This document shows positions 1 through 8,638 of a stretch of DNA of 64,000 nucleotides, in pieces. The notes beneath the pieces were generated by a model. The model searched no databases. It was not told the origin of the DNA and saw nothing but the letters and a program-made list of their open reading frames with translations. The translations under genes and the position numbers were made by a program. The stretch is taken from assembly GCA_028283825.1 (NCBI GenBank), contig JAPWJW010000002.1, positions 186,001 through 250,000 on the forward strand, written 5' to 3'. Origin of the DNA: Azospirillaceae bacterium. Lineage in GTDB: Bacteria > Pseudomonadota > Alphaproteobacteria > Azospirillales > Azospirillaceae. Position 1 is the stretch's first letter; every line of letters begins with the position of its first letter.

Positions 1-1
1 G

Positions 2-1087
2 CACGTGGTGTCCGCCGACATCCTGGGGCATTTCCAGACCTGGGGGATGAACCACGAACTGCTGACCGGCGTGGACTACATGCACAACGACCGGGTGCTG
101 GGCGACCTGCTGCGCGACACGCAGAACAAGACCTTCAACGTCTACAACCCGGTCTACGGCCAGATGGCCATGCCCAGCACGGTCAGCGCCAAGGACAGCG
201 ACCAGACGGACAAGCTGCACACCTACGCCGGCTTCATCCAGGACAGCATCCACCTGGACGACAAGTGGATCCTGATGGCCGGCCTGCGTTACGACCATGT
301 GCATGAGGTGACCGGCAAGGGCCGCCCCTTCAACACCAATGCCCTGGTGGACGACGGCAAGGTGGTGCCCCGGGCGGGCCTGGTCTATATGCTGCGGCCG
401 GAATGGTCGGCCTATGTCAGCTACACCGAATCCTTCCGCCCCAACACCTCCATCGCCTCGCCCATCGGCGCCCTGCCGCCGGAAGAGGGCAAGGCCTGGG
501 AAGTGGGCTCCAAATATGTGGGCCAAGGCTTCACGGCGACCGCCGCCCTGTTCAACATCGACAAGAAGAACGTCCAGACGACGCAGCAGATCAACGGCGA
601 GGATGTCACCCGCGTCTCCGGCAAGGCGCAGTCGCGCGGGCTGGAGCTGGATGCCAGCGGCACCCTGGCGGAGGGCTGGGACCTGGTGGCCAGCTACGCC
701 TTCACCGACGCCCGCACCATTGAGGACCACTATCTGAAGGGCAACCCGCTGGATGGCGTGTCCAAGCACGCAGGCTCATTGTTCCTGACCCATGATTTCG
801 GCCAGGTCGCCGAAGGCCGGGTGCGGGGCGGCGTGGGCGAACGCGCCTTCAGTTCCTGGGGCGCCAATGACGGCACGGGCAAGGTCTATTACCTGCCGGC
901 CGGTGCCGTCACCGACGCCTTCGTCTCCTACGCCACGGTGCTGGGCGGCTATCCCGTGGAACTGCAGCTGAACATCAAGAACATGTTCGACGAGACCTAT
1001 TACCTGTCGGACAGCGGCACCGGCCAGCCGGCCATCACGATCGGCGAGCCGCGCCAGTTCATGGTGCGCACCCGCATCAGCCTCTGA
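2..1087 (+). CDS. TonB-dependent siderophore receptor, C-terminal part (cut by window edge)
   Basis: Outer-membrane receptor that would import a ferric siderophore or similar ligand using TonB energy. Only the C-terminal 361 residues are in the window; the frame is open to base 2, so the true start lies upstream. The sequence shows the alternating aromatic/polar strands of a 22-strand barrel: YAGFIQDSIHLDDKW, LRYDHVHE, YVSYTESFRPN (typical of FpvA/FhuA-like siderophore receptors), the phrase GKAWEVGSKY, and a last strand ending RTRISL. The plug and signal peptide are not visible. A 9-bp stem hairpin (1097-1120) follows the stop, then an intergenic repeat shared with the convergent LysR gene. 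Family certain, ligand unknown. Confidence 0.9.
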   Translation, partial: HVVSADILGHFQTWGMNHELLTGVDYMHNDRVLGDLLRDTQNKTFNVYNPVYGQMAMPSTVSAKDSDQTDKLHTYAGFIQDSIHLDDKWILMAGLRYDHVHEVTGKGRPFNTNALVDDGKVVPRAGLVYMLRPEWSAYVSYTESFRPNTSIASPIGALPPEEGKAWEVGSKYVGQGFTATAALFNIDKKNVQTTQQINGEDVTRVSGKAQSRGLELDASGTLAEGWDLVASYAFTDARTIEDHYLKGNPLDGVSKHAGSLFLTHDFGQVAEGRVRGGVGERAFSSWGANDGTGKVYYLPAGAVTDAFVSYATVLGGYPVELQLNIKNMFDETYYLSDSGTGQPAITIGEPRQFMVRTRISL

Positions 1088-1096
1088 TACCAGTGG

Positions 1097-1120
1097 CCTT
1101 TGACCTTGACCGGTCAAAGG
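1097..1120 (+). terminator. Hairpin after the TonB receptor gene
   Basis: CCTTTGACC (1097-1105) pairs with GGTCAAAGG (1112-1120) around a 6-nt loop, 9 nt past the stop codon. No U-run follows, so it may act in RNA stability or bidirectional termination together with the repeat next to it. Confidence 0.45.
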
Positions 1121-1122
1121 CT

Positions 1123-1255
1123 CCCTCAGGCGCCGGGCGGCGGACATCCGTCCGCCTTGGCTGATCCTCGCTTTCCAGTCCCCTCCGCTCCCCAGAAAAC
1201 TCCGGCGCCCGCGGTCGCGGGCCACAGCGGCACGAGGCAAAACCTCGTGCCGCTA
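1123..1255. repeat. Intergenic hairpin repeat, copy A
   Basis: First of six copies of an element of about 130 bp in this window. It holds CTCAGGCGCCGGGCGG at one end, a middle CTTTCCAGTC...CTCCCCAGAAAACTCCGG block, a 16-base self-complementary GCCCGCGGTCGCGGGC (1207-1222), and a terminal stem GCGGCACGAGG/CCTCGTGCCGC. It lies between two convergent stop codons (1087 and 1259). The stems are kept in the other copies with compensating base changes, which suggests function as RNA, probably bidirectional termination. Confidence 0.75.
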
Positions 1256-1258
1256 ATG

Positions 1259-2161
1259 TCAGCTGGGAAACCGGGTGCGCATGAAGTCGGCGAAGACGCG
1301 CAGTGGTACCGGTGTGTGGCGCTGCTTGGGGTAACACAGGAAGAAGCCGGGGAAGGGGCCGCACCAATCCTCCAGGATGGGCACCAGGCGGCCGTCCTGC
1401 AAATAGGGCAGGATGCGGTCCTCCAGCCACAGGGCGATGCCCACGCCTTGCAAGGCGGCGGCCAGCACCATGCTGCGGTCGCTGACGATGACGGGGCCCT
1501 TGACGGCGACGGAGAACCACTCGCCCCCCGGCTCCTGGAATTCCCAATGGTAGATGCGGCCGGTTTCCGTCCAGCGCCAGTTGATGCAGGCGTGGTCCAG
1601 CAGCTCGCGCGGATGGCGGGGCATGCCGCACCGGGCCAGATAGTCGGGTGAGGCCACGGCCACCTGGCGCAGCGATCCGCCCAGCTTGATCGCCACCATG
1701 TCCTCGGAAATCAGCTCGCCCAGGCGGATGCCGGCGTCGTACCCTTCGGCCACGATGTCGCGCACCACGTCGTCCACCGTGGTGTCCAGGACGATGTCGG
1801 GATAGGCCCGGTGGAATTCCCCCAGGATGGGCGCCAGGAAGCGTTCCGCCGCCACGCGGGATGATGTCAGGCGCAGGGTGCCGGCCGGCCGTTCGCGCAG
1901 ATCGTTGACATCGGCCACCGCGGCCTCCAACTCCTCCATCACCGGTTTCAGGCGGGCGTACAGGCGGGCGCCGGCGTCGGTGACCGACACGCTGCGGGTG
2001 GTGCGGTTCAACAGGCGCACGCCCAGCCGCGCCTCCAGCCCCCGGATGGTCTGGCTGAGGGCGGACGGGGAGACGTTCAGGTGCGCCGCCGCGCGGGCGA
2101 AATTGCCCTGGGCCACGATGGTGGCGAAAGCGCGAAGATCGGCGAATTCACTGCCGCGCAT
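1259..2161 (-). CDS. LysR-family transcriptional regulator
   Basis: 300-residue DNA-binding regulator of normal LysR length. The N-terminal winged HTH is clear (residues about 5-65: FADLRAFATIVAQGNFARAA, then SPSALSQTIRGLEARLG, LLNRTTRSVSVTDAG). The rest is the periplasmic-binding-like effector domain (from about 90: GTLRLTSSRVAAERFL, PDIVLDTTVDD, YDAGIRLGE). The sequence type is that of the CrgA/AaeR branch. The gene is divergent from the MocR-type regulator that starts at about 2307, so the 145-bp gap probably carries operators for one or both. Its ligand cannot be inferred. Start ATG at 2161 has only a weak Shine-Dalgarno. Confidence 0.93.
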   Translation of the reverse strand: MRGSEFADLRAFATIVAQGNFARAAAHLNVSPSALSQTIRGLEARLGVRLLNRTTRSVSVTDAGARLYARLKPVMEELEAAVADVNDLRERPAGTLRLTSSRVAAERFLAPILGEFHRAYPDIVLDTTVDDVVRDIVAEGYDAGIRLGELISEDMVAIKLGGSLRQVAVASPDYLARCGMPRHPRELLDHACINWRWTETGRIYHWEFQEPGGEWFSVAVKGPVIVSDRSMVLAAALQGVGIALWLEDRILPYLQDGRLVPILEDWCGPFPGFFLCYPKQRHTPVPLRVFADFMRTRFPS

Positions 2162-2306
2162 TATGCCGGGTATCCTTCAGGATGTGGGGGCACTGTGTAG
2201 CACGAAAGCCGGCGCGGCGGGCATGGCTTTCCCGGCCAGATTGCGTCCGTACAGTGCGAATTTGTATGGCATAGTGCCGGCATTGCATGGATGGACGGAG
2301 GCGATG

Positions 2307-3728
2307 ATGGACGACACGGACCTGTGGGTGCCCCGGCTGGAGGGGCGCGGCGGCCCCGTGTATCTCGCCATCGCCGACGTGATGGCGGCCGACATCGGTG
2401 CCGGCCGCCTGGTGCCGGGGGATCGCCTGCCGCCGCAACGCGCGCTGGCGGAGGCGTTGGGCGTGGACCTCACCACCATCACCCGCGCCTATGCCGAGGC
2501 GCGGAATCGGGGGTTGCTGTCGGGCGTGGTCGGGCGGGGGACCTTCGTGTCCGACCGGGCGGCGGCCGACATGGCGCCCCTGGCCCAGGGCGACGTCGAC
2601 CTGTCCATGAACCTGCCGCCGCAGCCGCTGGCCCTGCTGCGCACCCATCTGGCCCAGGGGTTGGAGCGGGTGGTGCGGGCACCCGATCTGGGCCGCCGGC
2701 TGGGGTATCGCGCCGCCGGCGGCGGGGTGCAGGAACGCACCGCCGGGGCCGCCTGGCTGCGCCGCCGCTATACCAACGCCGGCTTGGCGGCATCGTCCGC
2801 CCCCCATGCCGACCGGGTGCTGGCGGCACCGGGGGCGCAACCGGCGCTGTACGCCCTGCTGTCCATCCTGGCCAAGCCGGGCGACGTGGTGCTGGTGGAG
2901 ACGCTGACCTATCCCGGCTTCACCGCCATCGCCGCCCGGCTGGGTCTGCGCGTGGTGGGGGTGGAGTGCGATGATGAGGGGCTGTTGCCCGACGCGCTGG
3001 ATGCGGCCTGCCGCCGCCATGGCGCCCGGCTGCTCTATTGCACGCCCACCCACCACAATCCCACCACGGCCACCCTGTCGGAAGACCGGCGCCGGGCCGT
3101 CGCCGCGATCATCCAGGCCCACGACCTGACGGTGGTGGAGGACGACGCCTACGGCGCGCTGGCGGCCGAACCCGGCACGCCCCTGGCGGCGCTGGCGCCC
3201 GGCCAGGTCTGGCACGTGTCCACCCTGGCCAAGTGCCTGACGCCGGCGCTGCGCACCGCCTTCGTCGCCGCCCCCGACCCGGTGCGGGCCGAACGCCTTC
3301 AGGACGCCCTGCGCACCCTGATGCAGATGCCGTCCCCCTTCGCCACCGGCCTGGCGGCGGAATGGATCCTGGACGGTACCGCCGCCACCCTGGTGCACGC
3401 CATACGGACGGAGGCGACGGAGCGTCAGCGGCTGGCGGCCCGCTTGCTGCCGCCCGGTGGTTACCGGGCCCAACCCGACAGCCTGCACCTATGGCTGGGC
3501 CTGCCGGCGGACTGGACGCCGCACGCCTTCGTCCAGCGCGCGGCCCGCACCGGCGTCACCCTGGTGGCCGGCGATGCCTTCCTGTCCGACCCCGACCCGG
3601 CCGACCCATCCCTGGCCAACGCCGTGCGCCTGGCACTGGGTGCCGCCCCCGACCTGGCCTCGCTAAAGGGCGCGCTGATCCGTGTCGCCGGCTTGCTGGA
3701 GGCGCCACGTGGCGCTGCAGTGATCTGA
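2307..3728 (+). CDS. MocR/PdxR-type GntR-aminotransferase regulator
   Basis: 473-residue fusion of a GntR winged helix and a fold-type I PLP aminotransferase domain, the MocR architecture. The HTH is at residues 15-80 (VYLAIADVMAADIGAGRLVPGD, QRALAEALGVDLTTITRAYAEA, GRGTFVSD). The PLP domain starts at about 110; VVEDDAYG carries the usual Asp contact and the Schiff-base Lys is in STLAKCLTPALR. The reading frame stays open upstream to 1827, but that stretch is antisense to the LysR gene. ATG 2304/2307 with GGAGG at 2297-2301 is the sensible start. MocR proteins usually control B6, GABA or amino-acid metabolism; here the target is unknown. Convergent with the SDR gene. Confidence 0.9.
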   Translation: MDDTDLWVPRLEGRGGPVYLAIADVMAADIGAGRLVPGDRLPPQRALAEALGVDLTTITRAYAEARNRGLLSGVVGRGTFVSDRAAADMAPLAQGDVDLSMNLPPQPLALLRTHLAQGLERVVRAPDLGRRLGYRAAGGGVQERTAGAAWLRRRYTNAGLAASSAPHADRVLAAPGAQPALYALLSILAKPGDVVLVETLTYPGFTAIAARLGLRVVGVECDDEGLLPDALDAACRRHGARLLYCTPTHHNPTTATLSEDRRRAVAAIIQAHDLTVVEDDAYGALAAEPGTPLAALAPGQVWHVSTLAKCLTPALRTAFVAAPDPVRAERLQDALRTLMQMPSPFATGLAAEWILDGTAATLVHAIRTEATERQRLAARLLPPGGYRAQPDSLHLWLGLPADWTPHAFVQRAARTGVTLVAGDAFLSDPDPADPSLANAVRLALGAAPDLASLKGALIRVAGLLEAPRGAAVI

Positions 3729-3750
3729 TAGCGGCCTTTGGTGAATATCA

Positions 3751-3882
3751 GCGGCATGAGCTCGGCCTCATGCCGCTGTAGCCCGCGACTGCGGGCGCCG
3801 GAGCGTTTTGGGGAGCGTCAGCGGACTGAAAAGGGAGGACAAGCCAAGCCGCCGGATGGCGGCGCCCGGCGACTGAGGGCGA
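3751..3882. repeat. Intergenic hairpin repeat, copy B
   Basis: Second copy, opposite orientation to copy A. Terminal stem GCGGCATGAG (3751-3760) / CTCATGCCGC (3767-3776), then GCCCGCGACTGCGGGC, then GGAGCGTTTTGGGGAGCG and a GCCGCCGG...CGGCGCCCGGCG block. It fills the gap between the convergent stops at 3728 and 3885. Confidence 0.75.
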
Positions 3883-3884
3883 AC

Positions 3885-4739
3885 TCAGCTCATCACCCGG
3901 CCCCCGTCCACCACCACGGACTGGCCGGTCATCATGGATGAGGCGCGGGAGGCCAGGAACAGCACGGCCTCGGCGATGTCCTCGCCCTTCAGGGTGCGTT
4001 TCAGGCATTGGCCGGCCAGGGTTTCGGCGATGGCCTCGGGCGTCACCCACAGGCGCTGCTGCCGCTCCGTCATCACCCAGCCGGGCACCACCGTATTGAC
4101 GCGGATGCCGTCGGGGCCGAATTCGCGCGCCAGGGCCCGGGTCAGGCCGGTGACGGCGGCCTTGGCGGCGACATAGGCCGGGTATCCCGCCAGGCCCAGA
4201 TTATAGGCGCTGGATCCCAGATTGACGATGGCGCCGCCGCCGGCCGCGATCATGCCCGGCGCCAGGGCCTGGGCCAGGAAGAACTGCGGCCGCAGGTTGA
4301 TGGCCAGGTTGTCGTCCCAGTCCGCCACCGTGACATCGGCGGTGGCGTGGCGGTCGTCGCGGGCGGCGTTGTTCACCAGCACCTGGAAGGCGCCCATCTG
4401 GGCCTCGGCCTCCGCCACCTTGGCCCGCACCGCCTCGATATCGCGCAGGTCGCACTTGAGGAACAGCGGGCGCTGGCCGGTGGCGGCCTCCACCGCCTGC
4501 ACCAGCAATTGGGCGGACGGCTCGCGCTGGGCGATGAAGGCCACGCGGCAGCCCTGGGCTGCGAAGGCGTAGGTGAGATAGGCGCCGATGCCCGACCCGC
4601 CGCCGCTGATCAGCACGGCCTTGCCCGCCAGGTCGCCATAGGTGGGGTACATGTGCTGGGTCACGCCCTCCGGCACGCTCGGCACCGGTTCCTCGGGCGT
4701 CTCGACGGGGCCGGGGGCGGTTTGGTTGGTATCGGGCAT
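3885..4739 (-). CDS. Short-chain dehydrogenase/reductase (SDR)
   Basis: 284-residue classical SDR, NAD(P)-dependent oxidoreductase of unknown substrate. Visible motifs: the Rossmann glycine motif SGGGSGIGAYL near the start, KCDLRD (cofactor-side Asp), NNAA, catalytic Ser in NLGSSAYN, and YPAYVAAKAAVTGLTR carrying the YxxxK pair, followed by PDGIRVNTVVPGWVMTERQ. The frame is open to 4817, but ATG 4739 with AGGACGGTGACC just upstream is preferred and gives a normal N-terminal extension of about 45 residues rich in Pro/Glu. It sits directly downstream of a degraded DUF1810 gene on the same strand. Confidence 0.9.
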   Translation of the reverse strand: MPDTNQTAPGPVETPEEPVPSVPEGVTQHMYPTYGDLAGKAVLISGGGSGIGAYLTYAFAAQGCRVAFIAQREPSAQLLVQAVEAATGQRPLFLKCDLRDIEAVRAKVAEAEAQMGAFQVLVNNAARDDRHATADVTVADWDDNLAINLRPQFFLAQALAPGMIAAGGGAIVNLGSSAYNLGLAGYPAYVAAKAAVTGLTRALAREFGPDGIRVNTVVPGWVMTERQQRLWVTPEAIAETLAGQCLKRTLKGEDIAEAVLFLASRASSMMTGQSVVVDGGRVMS

Positions 4740-4800
4740 GAGGTCACCGTCCTGGGTGGCGTTATTGTTGGCAGGCGCCAGCAAAGCGGATTTCCATCGG

Positions 4801-4938
4801 CTAGGGCAAGGCCGCAAGTGGGGGAAAGAAATACCACATCCAGTGGCTGCGCTTGTGCCCGGTGGTCAGTTCGTGCACCACCTCGTCCAGCTGGGGATTC
4901 TGGGCGTCCACGAAGCGTCGCAGGTCAACGGTGGTCAT
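4801..4938 (-). pseudogene. Truncated DUF1810-family gene
   Basis: ATG 4938 preceded by GGAGGG opens a 45-codon frame beginning MTTVDLRRFVDAQNP and containing RSHWMWYFFPPL, the diagnostic start of DUF1810 proteins (normally about 140 residues). A TAG at 4801-4803 stops it where the family continues GLGRSPMA.RFA; the next in-frame codons still read PMEIRFAGA (to about 4774), so the stop and a small deletion interrupted a real gene. The rest of the domain is gone. Family function is unknown. Confidence 0.7.
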
Positions 4939-5007
4939 GCGGCATCCCTCCACATTATCACCGGCATCATAAGCCGGCGTTTGTTTGACAGGACGGCCAA
5001 AATAAAA

Positions 5008-5036
5008 GCCGGTGCCCCTTCGACAGGGGCACCGGC
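5008..5036 (-). terminator. Rho-independent terminator of azoR
   Basis: GCCGGTGCCCCT (5008-5019) and AGGGGCACCGGC (5025-5036) form a perfect 12-bp stem with a TCGAC loop. Read on the minus strand it is followed by TTTTATTTT, the correct side for the azoreductase gene ending at 5069. Confidence 0.85.
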
Positions 5037-5068
5037 CTTCAACAACCGAACGGCGAAATTGTTCGCTG

Positions 5069-5698
5069 TTACGCGGCGGCGGCCAGGAACAGGCCCTTGG
5101 CTTCGGCCGTGGCGGCGGCCAGGGCGGCGTCCTTGGCCTCGACGCCCAGGGCGACGCCCTCGGCGCGCACGATGGTGACGTCGGTCAGGCCGATGAAGCC
5201 CAGGAAGGCCTTGAGGTAGGCTTCCTGGTGATCCAGCGCCGCCTCATAGGGCGTGCCGCTGTACTTGCCACCGCGCGTGGACACGACGATGACACGGCGG
5301 CCGCCGGCCAGGCCCTGGGGGCCGGTCTCGGTGTAGCGGAAGGTGCGGCCGGGCTGGGCCAGGCGGTCCAGGTAGGACTTCAGCTGGCTGGGGACGGAGA
5401 AGTTGTACATGGGCGCGCCGATGACGACGACATCGGCCGACAGCAGCTCGTTCACCAGGGTATCGACCAGGGCGCGTTCCGCCTGCTGGGCCGGGGTCAG
5501 GTCCTGGTCGGCGCCGAACTTGGCGACCTGCAGCAGTTCACCATCCAGATGGGCCGGGGCGGCGGCGGCCACGTCGCGGTAGACGACCTCACCGGCCGGG
5601 TTCGCCTGGCTCCAAGCCTGGACCACAGCGGCGGTCAGCTGGCGCGAGACGGAGGCCTGGCCCAGGGGGCTGGAATCGATGTGCAGCAGCTTGGTCAT
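5069..5698 (-). CDS. azoR: FMN-dependent NADH-azoreductase
   Basis: 209 residues, close to E. coli AzoR (201). It reduces quinones and azo compounds with NADH and FMN as a cytosolic homodimer. The flavodoxin-like fold is seen in KLLHIDSSPLGQASVSRQL (FMN phosphate loop), IGAPMYNFSVPSQLKSYLDR and VVSTRGGKYSG. The frame extends to 5743, but ATG 5698 (MTKLLHIDSS) matches the family start and is preceded by GAAAGAAGAG. It is divergent from a LysR regulator; a perfect inverted repeat between them (5804-5821) is a likely operator, as in many azoR/mdaB-LysR pairs that respond to quinones. Confidence 0.93.
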   Translation of the reverse strand: MTKLLHIDSSPLGQASVSRQLTAAVVQAWSQANPAGEVVYRDVAAAAPAHLDGELLQVAKFGADQDLTPAQQAERALVDTLVNELLSADVVVIGAPMYNFSVPSQLKSYLDRLAQPGRTFRYTETGPQGLAGGRRVIVVSTRGGKYSGTPYEAALDHQEAYLKAFLGFIGLTDVTIVRAEGVALGVEAKDAALAAATAEAKGLFLAAAA

Positions 5699-5803
5699 AA
5701 TGCTCTTCTTTCCACAGGGGGGCCGGGGGATACCGGCCGCCAAACACCCGTGCAGAATGCCACTGGAACGCCCTTGTCAGCAGAGGGTCTATTTCGCACT
5801 CTA

Positions 5804-5821
5804 TGTTCCATCCGTGGAACA
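5804..5821. promoter_or_regulatory. Palindromic operator between azoR and LysR
   Basis: TGTTCCA (5804-5810) TCCG TGGAACA (5815-5821) is a perfect 7-bp inverted repeat with a 4-bp spacer, the size expected of a LysR-type box. It overlaps the most upstream possible ATG of the lysR gene (5803), which favours the GTG at 5839 as the real start. Confidence 0.6.
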
Positions 5822-5838
5822 ATGCCGGGTGCCCCGCC

Positions 5839-6795
5839 GTGCGCGACCTGAACGACCTCTATTATTACGCCCAGGTGGTGGACCATGGCGGCTTCGCCGC
5901 CGCCGAACGCGCGCTGGGCGTGCCCAAATCCACCCTCAGCCGCCGGGTGGCCCTGCTGGAGGACCAGCTGGGCGTGCGCCTGTTGCAGCGCTCCACCCGC
6001 CGTTTCGCCGTCACCGACGTGGGCCGCACCTATCACGCCCACTGCCTGGCCATGATCGCGGAGGCCGAGGCGGCGCAGGAGGCGGTGGACCGCACCCGGG
6101 CCGAACCGCAGGGCACCGTGCGCGTCAGCTGCCCCACCGCCCTGGTGCCCACCCGCGTCGGCGCCGTCGTCACCCGCTACATGGCCCAGCACCCACGCGT
6201 GAACATCCGGCTGGAGGCCAGCAACCGCCGCGTCGATATCATCGAGGAGGGATACGACCTGGCCATCCGCGTGCGCATGCCGCCGCTGGACGACAGCGAC
6301 CTGATCGTCCGCGTGCTGGAAAGCCACGGGTCGGCCCTGGTGGCCACGGCGGATTTCCTGGACCGTCATGGCCGGCCGGCGACGCCAGAGGACCTGGCCG
6401 CGTTGCCCAGCGCCGACATGCCCCGCACCGGCGGCGACTATGTCTGGCGGCTGTACGGGCCCGACGGCATCCAGCACAGCATGACGCACCAGCCGCGCCT
6501 GATCAGCGAGGACATGGGCCTGCTGCGCGACGCCGTGCTGGCCGGCGTCGCCATTGCCCAACTGCCGCATTTCATCATCGACGATTACCTGGCCAAGGGC
6601 TTGCTGGAGACGCTGCTGCCCGAATGGACGTTGCCGGCGGGGGTGGTGCACGCCGTCTTCCCCTCGCGCCGGGGCCTGGTGCCGGCGGTGCGCGGCTTCA
6701 TCGACGCCCTGGTGGCGGAGTTCGCCGACCACCCCCTGGCCCCCTGCCCGGCCAATCCGGGGCTGATCGGCCGGGGGCCCATCCTGGGCCTTTAA
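5839..6795 (+). CDS. LysR-family regulator divergent from azoR
   Basis: 318 residues from the GTG at 5839. The HTH is at residues 3-60: DLNDLYYYAQVVDHGGFAAA, PKSTLSRRVALLEDQLG, LLQRSTRRFAVTDVG. The effector domain follows (GTVRVSCPTALVPTRV, VNIRLEASNRRVDIIEEG, YDLAIRVR). DLNDLYYYAQVV is typical of LysR proteins that sit beside azoreductase or quinone-reductase genes. An ATG at 5803 is in frame but lies on the operator palindrome. Probably represses or activates azoR; effector unknown. Confidence 0.92.
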   Translation: MRDLNDLYYYAQVVDHGGFAAAERALGVPKSTLSRRVALLEDQLGVRLLQRSTRRFAVTDVGRTYHAHCLAMIAEAEAAQEAVDRTRAEPQGTVRVSCPTALVPTRVGAVVTRYMAQHPRVNIRLEASNRRVDIIEEGYDLAIRVRMPPLDDSDLIVRVLESHGSALVATADFLDRHGRPATPEDLAALPSADMPRTGGDYVWRLYGPDGIQHSMTHQPRLISEDMGLLRDAVLAGVAIAQLPHFIIDDYLAKGLLETLLPEWTLPAGVVHAVFPSRRGLVPAVRGFIDALVAEFADHPLAPCPANPGLIGRGPILGL

Positions 6796-6949
6796 GGGAT
6801 GGGTTTGTGAGCCGACGGCAACGCCCCGCACACAAATGCAACGACCCCTCGACGCGGCCCCGCTTTGCCCTTGACAGGAAGGCCGCCCCCCGGCGCTACT
6901 GAAGTCTTGTCGGGGACTTAACCATAAGATTTGCGGGGACGTTTCAGCT

Positions 6950-8500
6950 TTGGGGGATCCATCGATCCGGTCCGGCCTGTCCGGCATCCGGCGCCGTGTG
7001 GCGCGGATGGTTGCAGGCGCGCGGCAGGGCGGTTGGCGCACACTGGCGGCCACTGCGGCAGCCATGGGGGCGGCCCTTGCCCTGATGCTGTGGCCGGCGC
7101 TGCTGAACGGCTTCCCCATCGTGTTCTTCGACACCGGCGGCTATATCGAGGCGGCGGTAAGCCGGGAGCTGGTCGATGGCCGGTCCCTGGTCTACGGCCT
7201 GTTCCTTCAGGTGACATCGCTGAATTGGCACAGCCTGTGGGGGCCGGTGCTGGTCCAGGCCGGCATCACGCTATGGCTGTTGCGCACCCTGTATCGGGGC
7301 CTCACGGGCGCCGACGCCCCGCGCGGCGGGCCGGTGCTGCTGGCCATCGTGGCGCTGCTGTCGGTGTTCACCGGCATGGCCTGGTATACCGCCCAGCTGA
7401 TGCCGGACCTGATGATCCCGCTGGTGGTCGCGGCCCTGTGGCTGCTGGCCTTCCGCTGGAACGGCCTGTCGCGGTGGACCCGCGGCGGCCTGGCCGCCGT
7501 CGCCCTGCTGGGGCTGATGTCGCACATGTCGTGCATGGCGCTGGGCGCCGGCCTGGTGGCGGTGCTGGCGGCGATGAAGCTGCTGGGGCTGATCGGGCGT
7601 CCCCGGTCCTGGGCGGCGTTGCGCCTGGTGCCGGCGGCGGCCGTGGTGGCGGGGTCGGTGCTGCTGCTGCCCGCGATCAACGGCCTGGTGGCGGGGGAGG
7701 CGCAGCTGACCCCCGGCGGCCCCATGTTCCTGTTCGGTAGCCTGCTGCAGCAGGGCCAGGTACGGCGGCTGCTGGATGACCGCTGTCCCGCCGACCCCAA
7801 GGCCTACACCCTGTGCCCTTACCGCCACCGCCTGCCCGGGACGGCGGATGACTTCCTGTGGTCGGGCGATTCGCCGCTGGTGGCGCTGGGCGGATGGGAC
7901 GACATGGCGCCCGAGGCGGCCCGCGTGAACATGGCGGTGGTGCGCGGTTATCCGCTGGCGCTGGCGCTGTCGTCCTTGCAGGCGGGGGTGGAGCAATTCT
8001 TCCGTTTCCGCACCGGCGACGGGCTGGACGAATACCATGACAGCACCCGCCAGGTGATGCATGACTTCCTGGCCCCGCTGGAACCGGCCTATTTGCGGGC
8101 CGACCAGCAGAGCGAGGGGCCGACACCCGGCATGGCCGAACTGTCCAACCATCTGGCGGTGCCGGCCGGGTTCGCGGCACTGGCGGTGCTGGCCCTGCTG
8201 CTCCCCCAAGCGGTAAGGCGTCGCGATGGCGTCGCCCTGGGGGCCCTGGTGTTCCTGTGGGCGGCGCTGGCCGGCAACGCCTTCATCTGCGGCGCCCTGT
8301 CCAACCCCCACAATCGTTACCAGAACCGCCTGGTCTGGCTGGCGCCGCTGTTCGCCGTCGCCATCGCCGGACGGTTGCGCGCCGGGTCCAAGGCCGGGGC
8401 CGGGGCGGCAGCCCCGCTTATCACCCCCGATATCCTGATACCCGAGACCCTGGCCGTGGAAATGGCGGCCATCGAGGGTGCGCCGGCGTCAAGTTCCTGA
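6950..8500 (+). CDS. Polytopic membrane protein of unknown function
   Basis: Up to 516 residues with about ten hydrophobic segments, for example LAATAAAMGAALALMLWPALL, VLLAIVALLSVFTGMAWY, LMIPLVVAALWLLAF, AAVALLGLMSHMSCMALGAGL, GVALGALVFLWAALAGNAF and NRLVWLAPLFAVAIAG. An FFDTGGYI motif follows the first segment, recalling the acidic loop of GT-C-like integral membrane glycosyltransferases, but no firm match is claimed. A large loop (about 270-390) has a Cys pair (DDRCPADPKAYTLCPYR). Start is TTG 6950 or ATG 7007; both lack a strong ribosome site. No partner gene next to it suggests a role. Confidence 0.75.
   Translation: MGDPSIRSGLSGIRRRVARMVAGARQGGWRTLAATAAAMGAALALMLWPALLNGFPIVFFDTGGYIEAAVSRELVDGRSLVYGLFLQVTSLNWHSLWGPVLVQAGITLWLLRTLYRGLTGADAPRGGPVLLAIVALLSVFTGMAWYTAQLMPDLMIPLVVAALWLLAFRWNGLSRWTRGGLAAVALLGLMSHMSCMALGAGLVAVLAAMKLLGLIGRPRSWAALRLVPAAAVVAGSVLLLPAINGLVAGEAQLTPGGPMFLFGSLLQQGQVRRLLDDRCPADPKAYTLCPYRHRLPGTADDFLWSGDSPLVALGGWDDMAPEAARVNMAVVRGYPLALALSSLQAGVEQFFRFRTGDGLDEYHDSTRQVMHDFLAPLEPAYLRADQQSEGPTPGMAELSNHLAVPAGFAALAVLALLLPQAVRRRDGVALGALVFLWAALAGNAFICGALSNPHNRYQNRLVWLAPLFAVAIAGRLRAGSKAGAGAAAPLITPDILIPETLAVEMAAIEGAPASSS
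8203..8220 (+). repeat. Iteron-like sequence, diverged
   Basis: CCCCCAAGCGGTAAGGCG inside the membrane-protein gene matches the origin iteron (CCCCCnnGCGGTAAGGAT) except for the last two bases. Could be chance in GC-rich coding DNA. Confidence 0.35.
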
Positions 8501-8638
8501 CCTTCTTGGTAAGACGCAATCCCGGCCCGGTTGCGTTACGCTTTCCCGGTCATCATTCCAACCCGCCACCAGCCGACAGTTCATAGCCCGCCGCCGACGC
8601 CATCCAGGCGGGGCGGGACCAGCCCATGGAACCCGCGG

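Noticed and set aside
1827-2303. Long N-terminal extension of the MocR gene
   Set aside because: It lies antisense to the LysR coding region and lacks a ribosome site; ATG 2307 with GGAGG fits the family start.
2148-3488. 446-residue minus-strand open frame
   Set aside because: Gly/Arg/Gln/His-rich text opposite the MocR gene; typical of GC-rich antisense frames.
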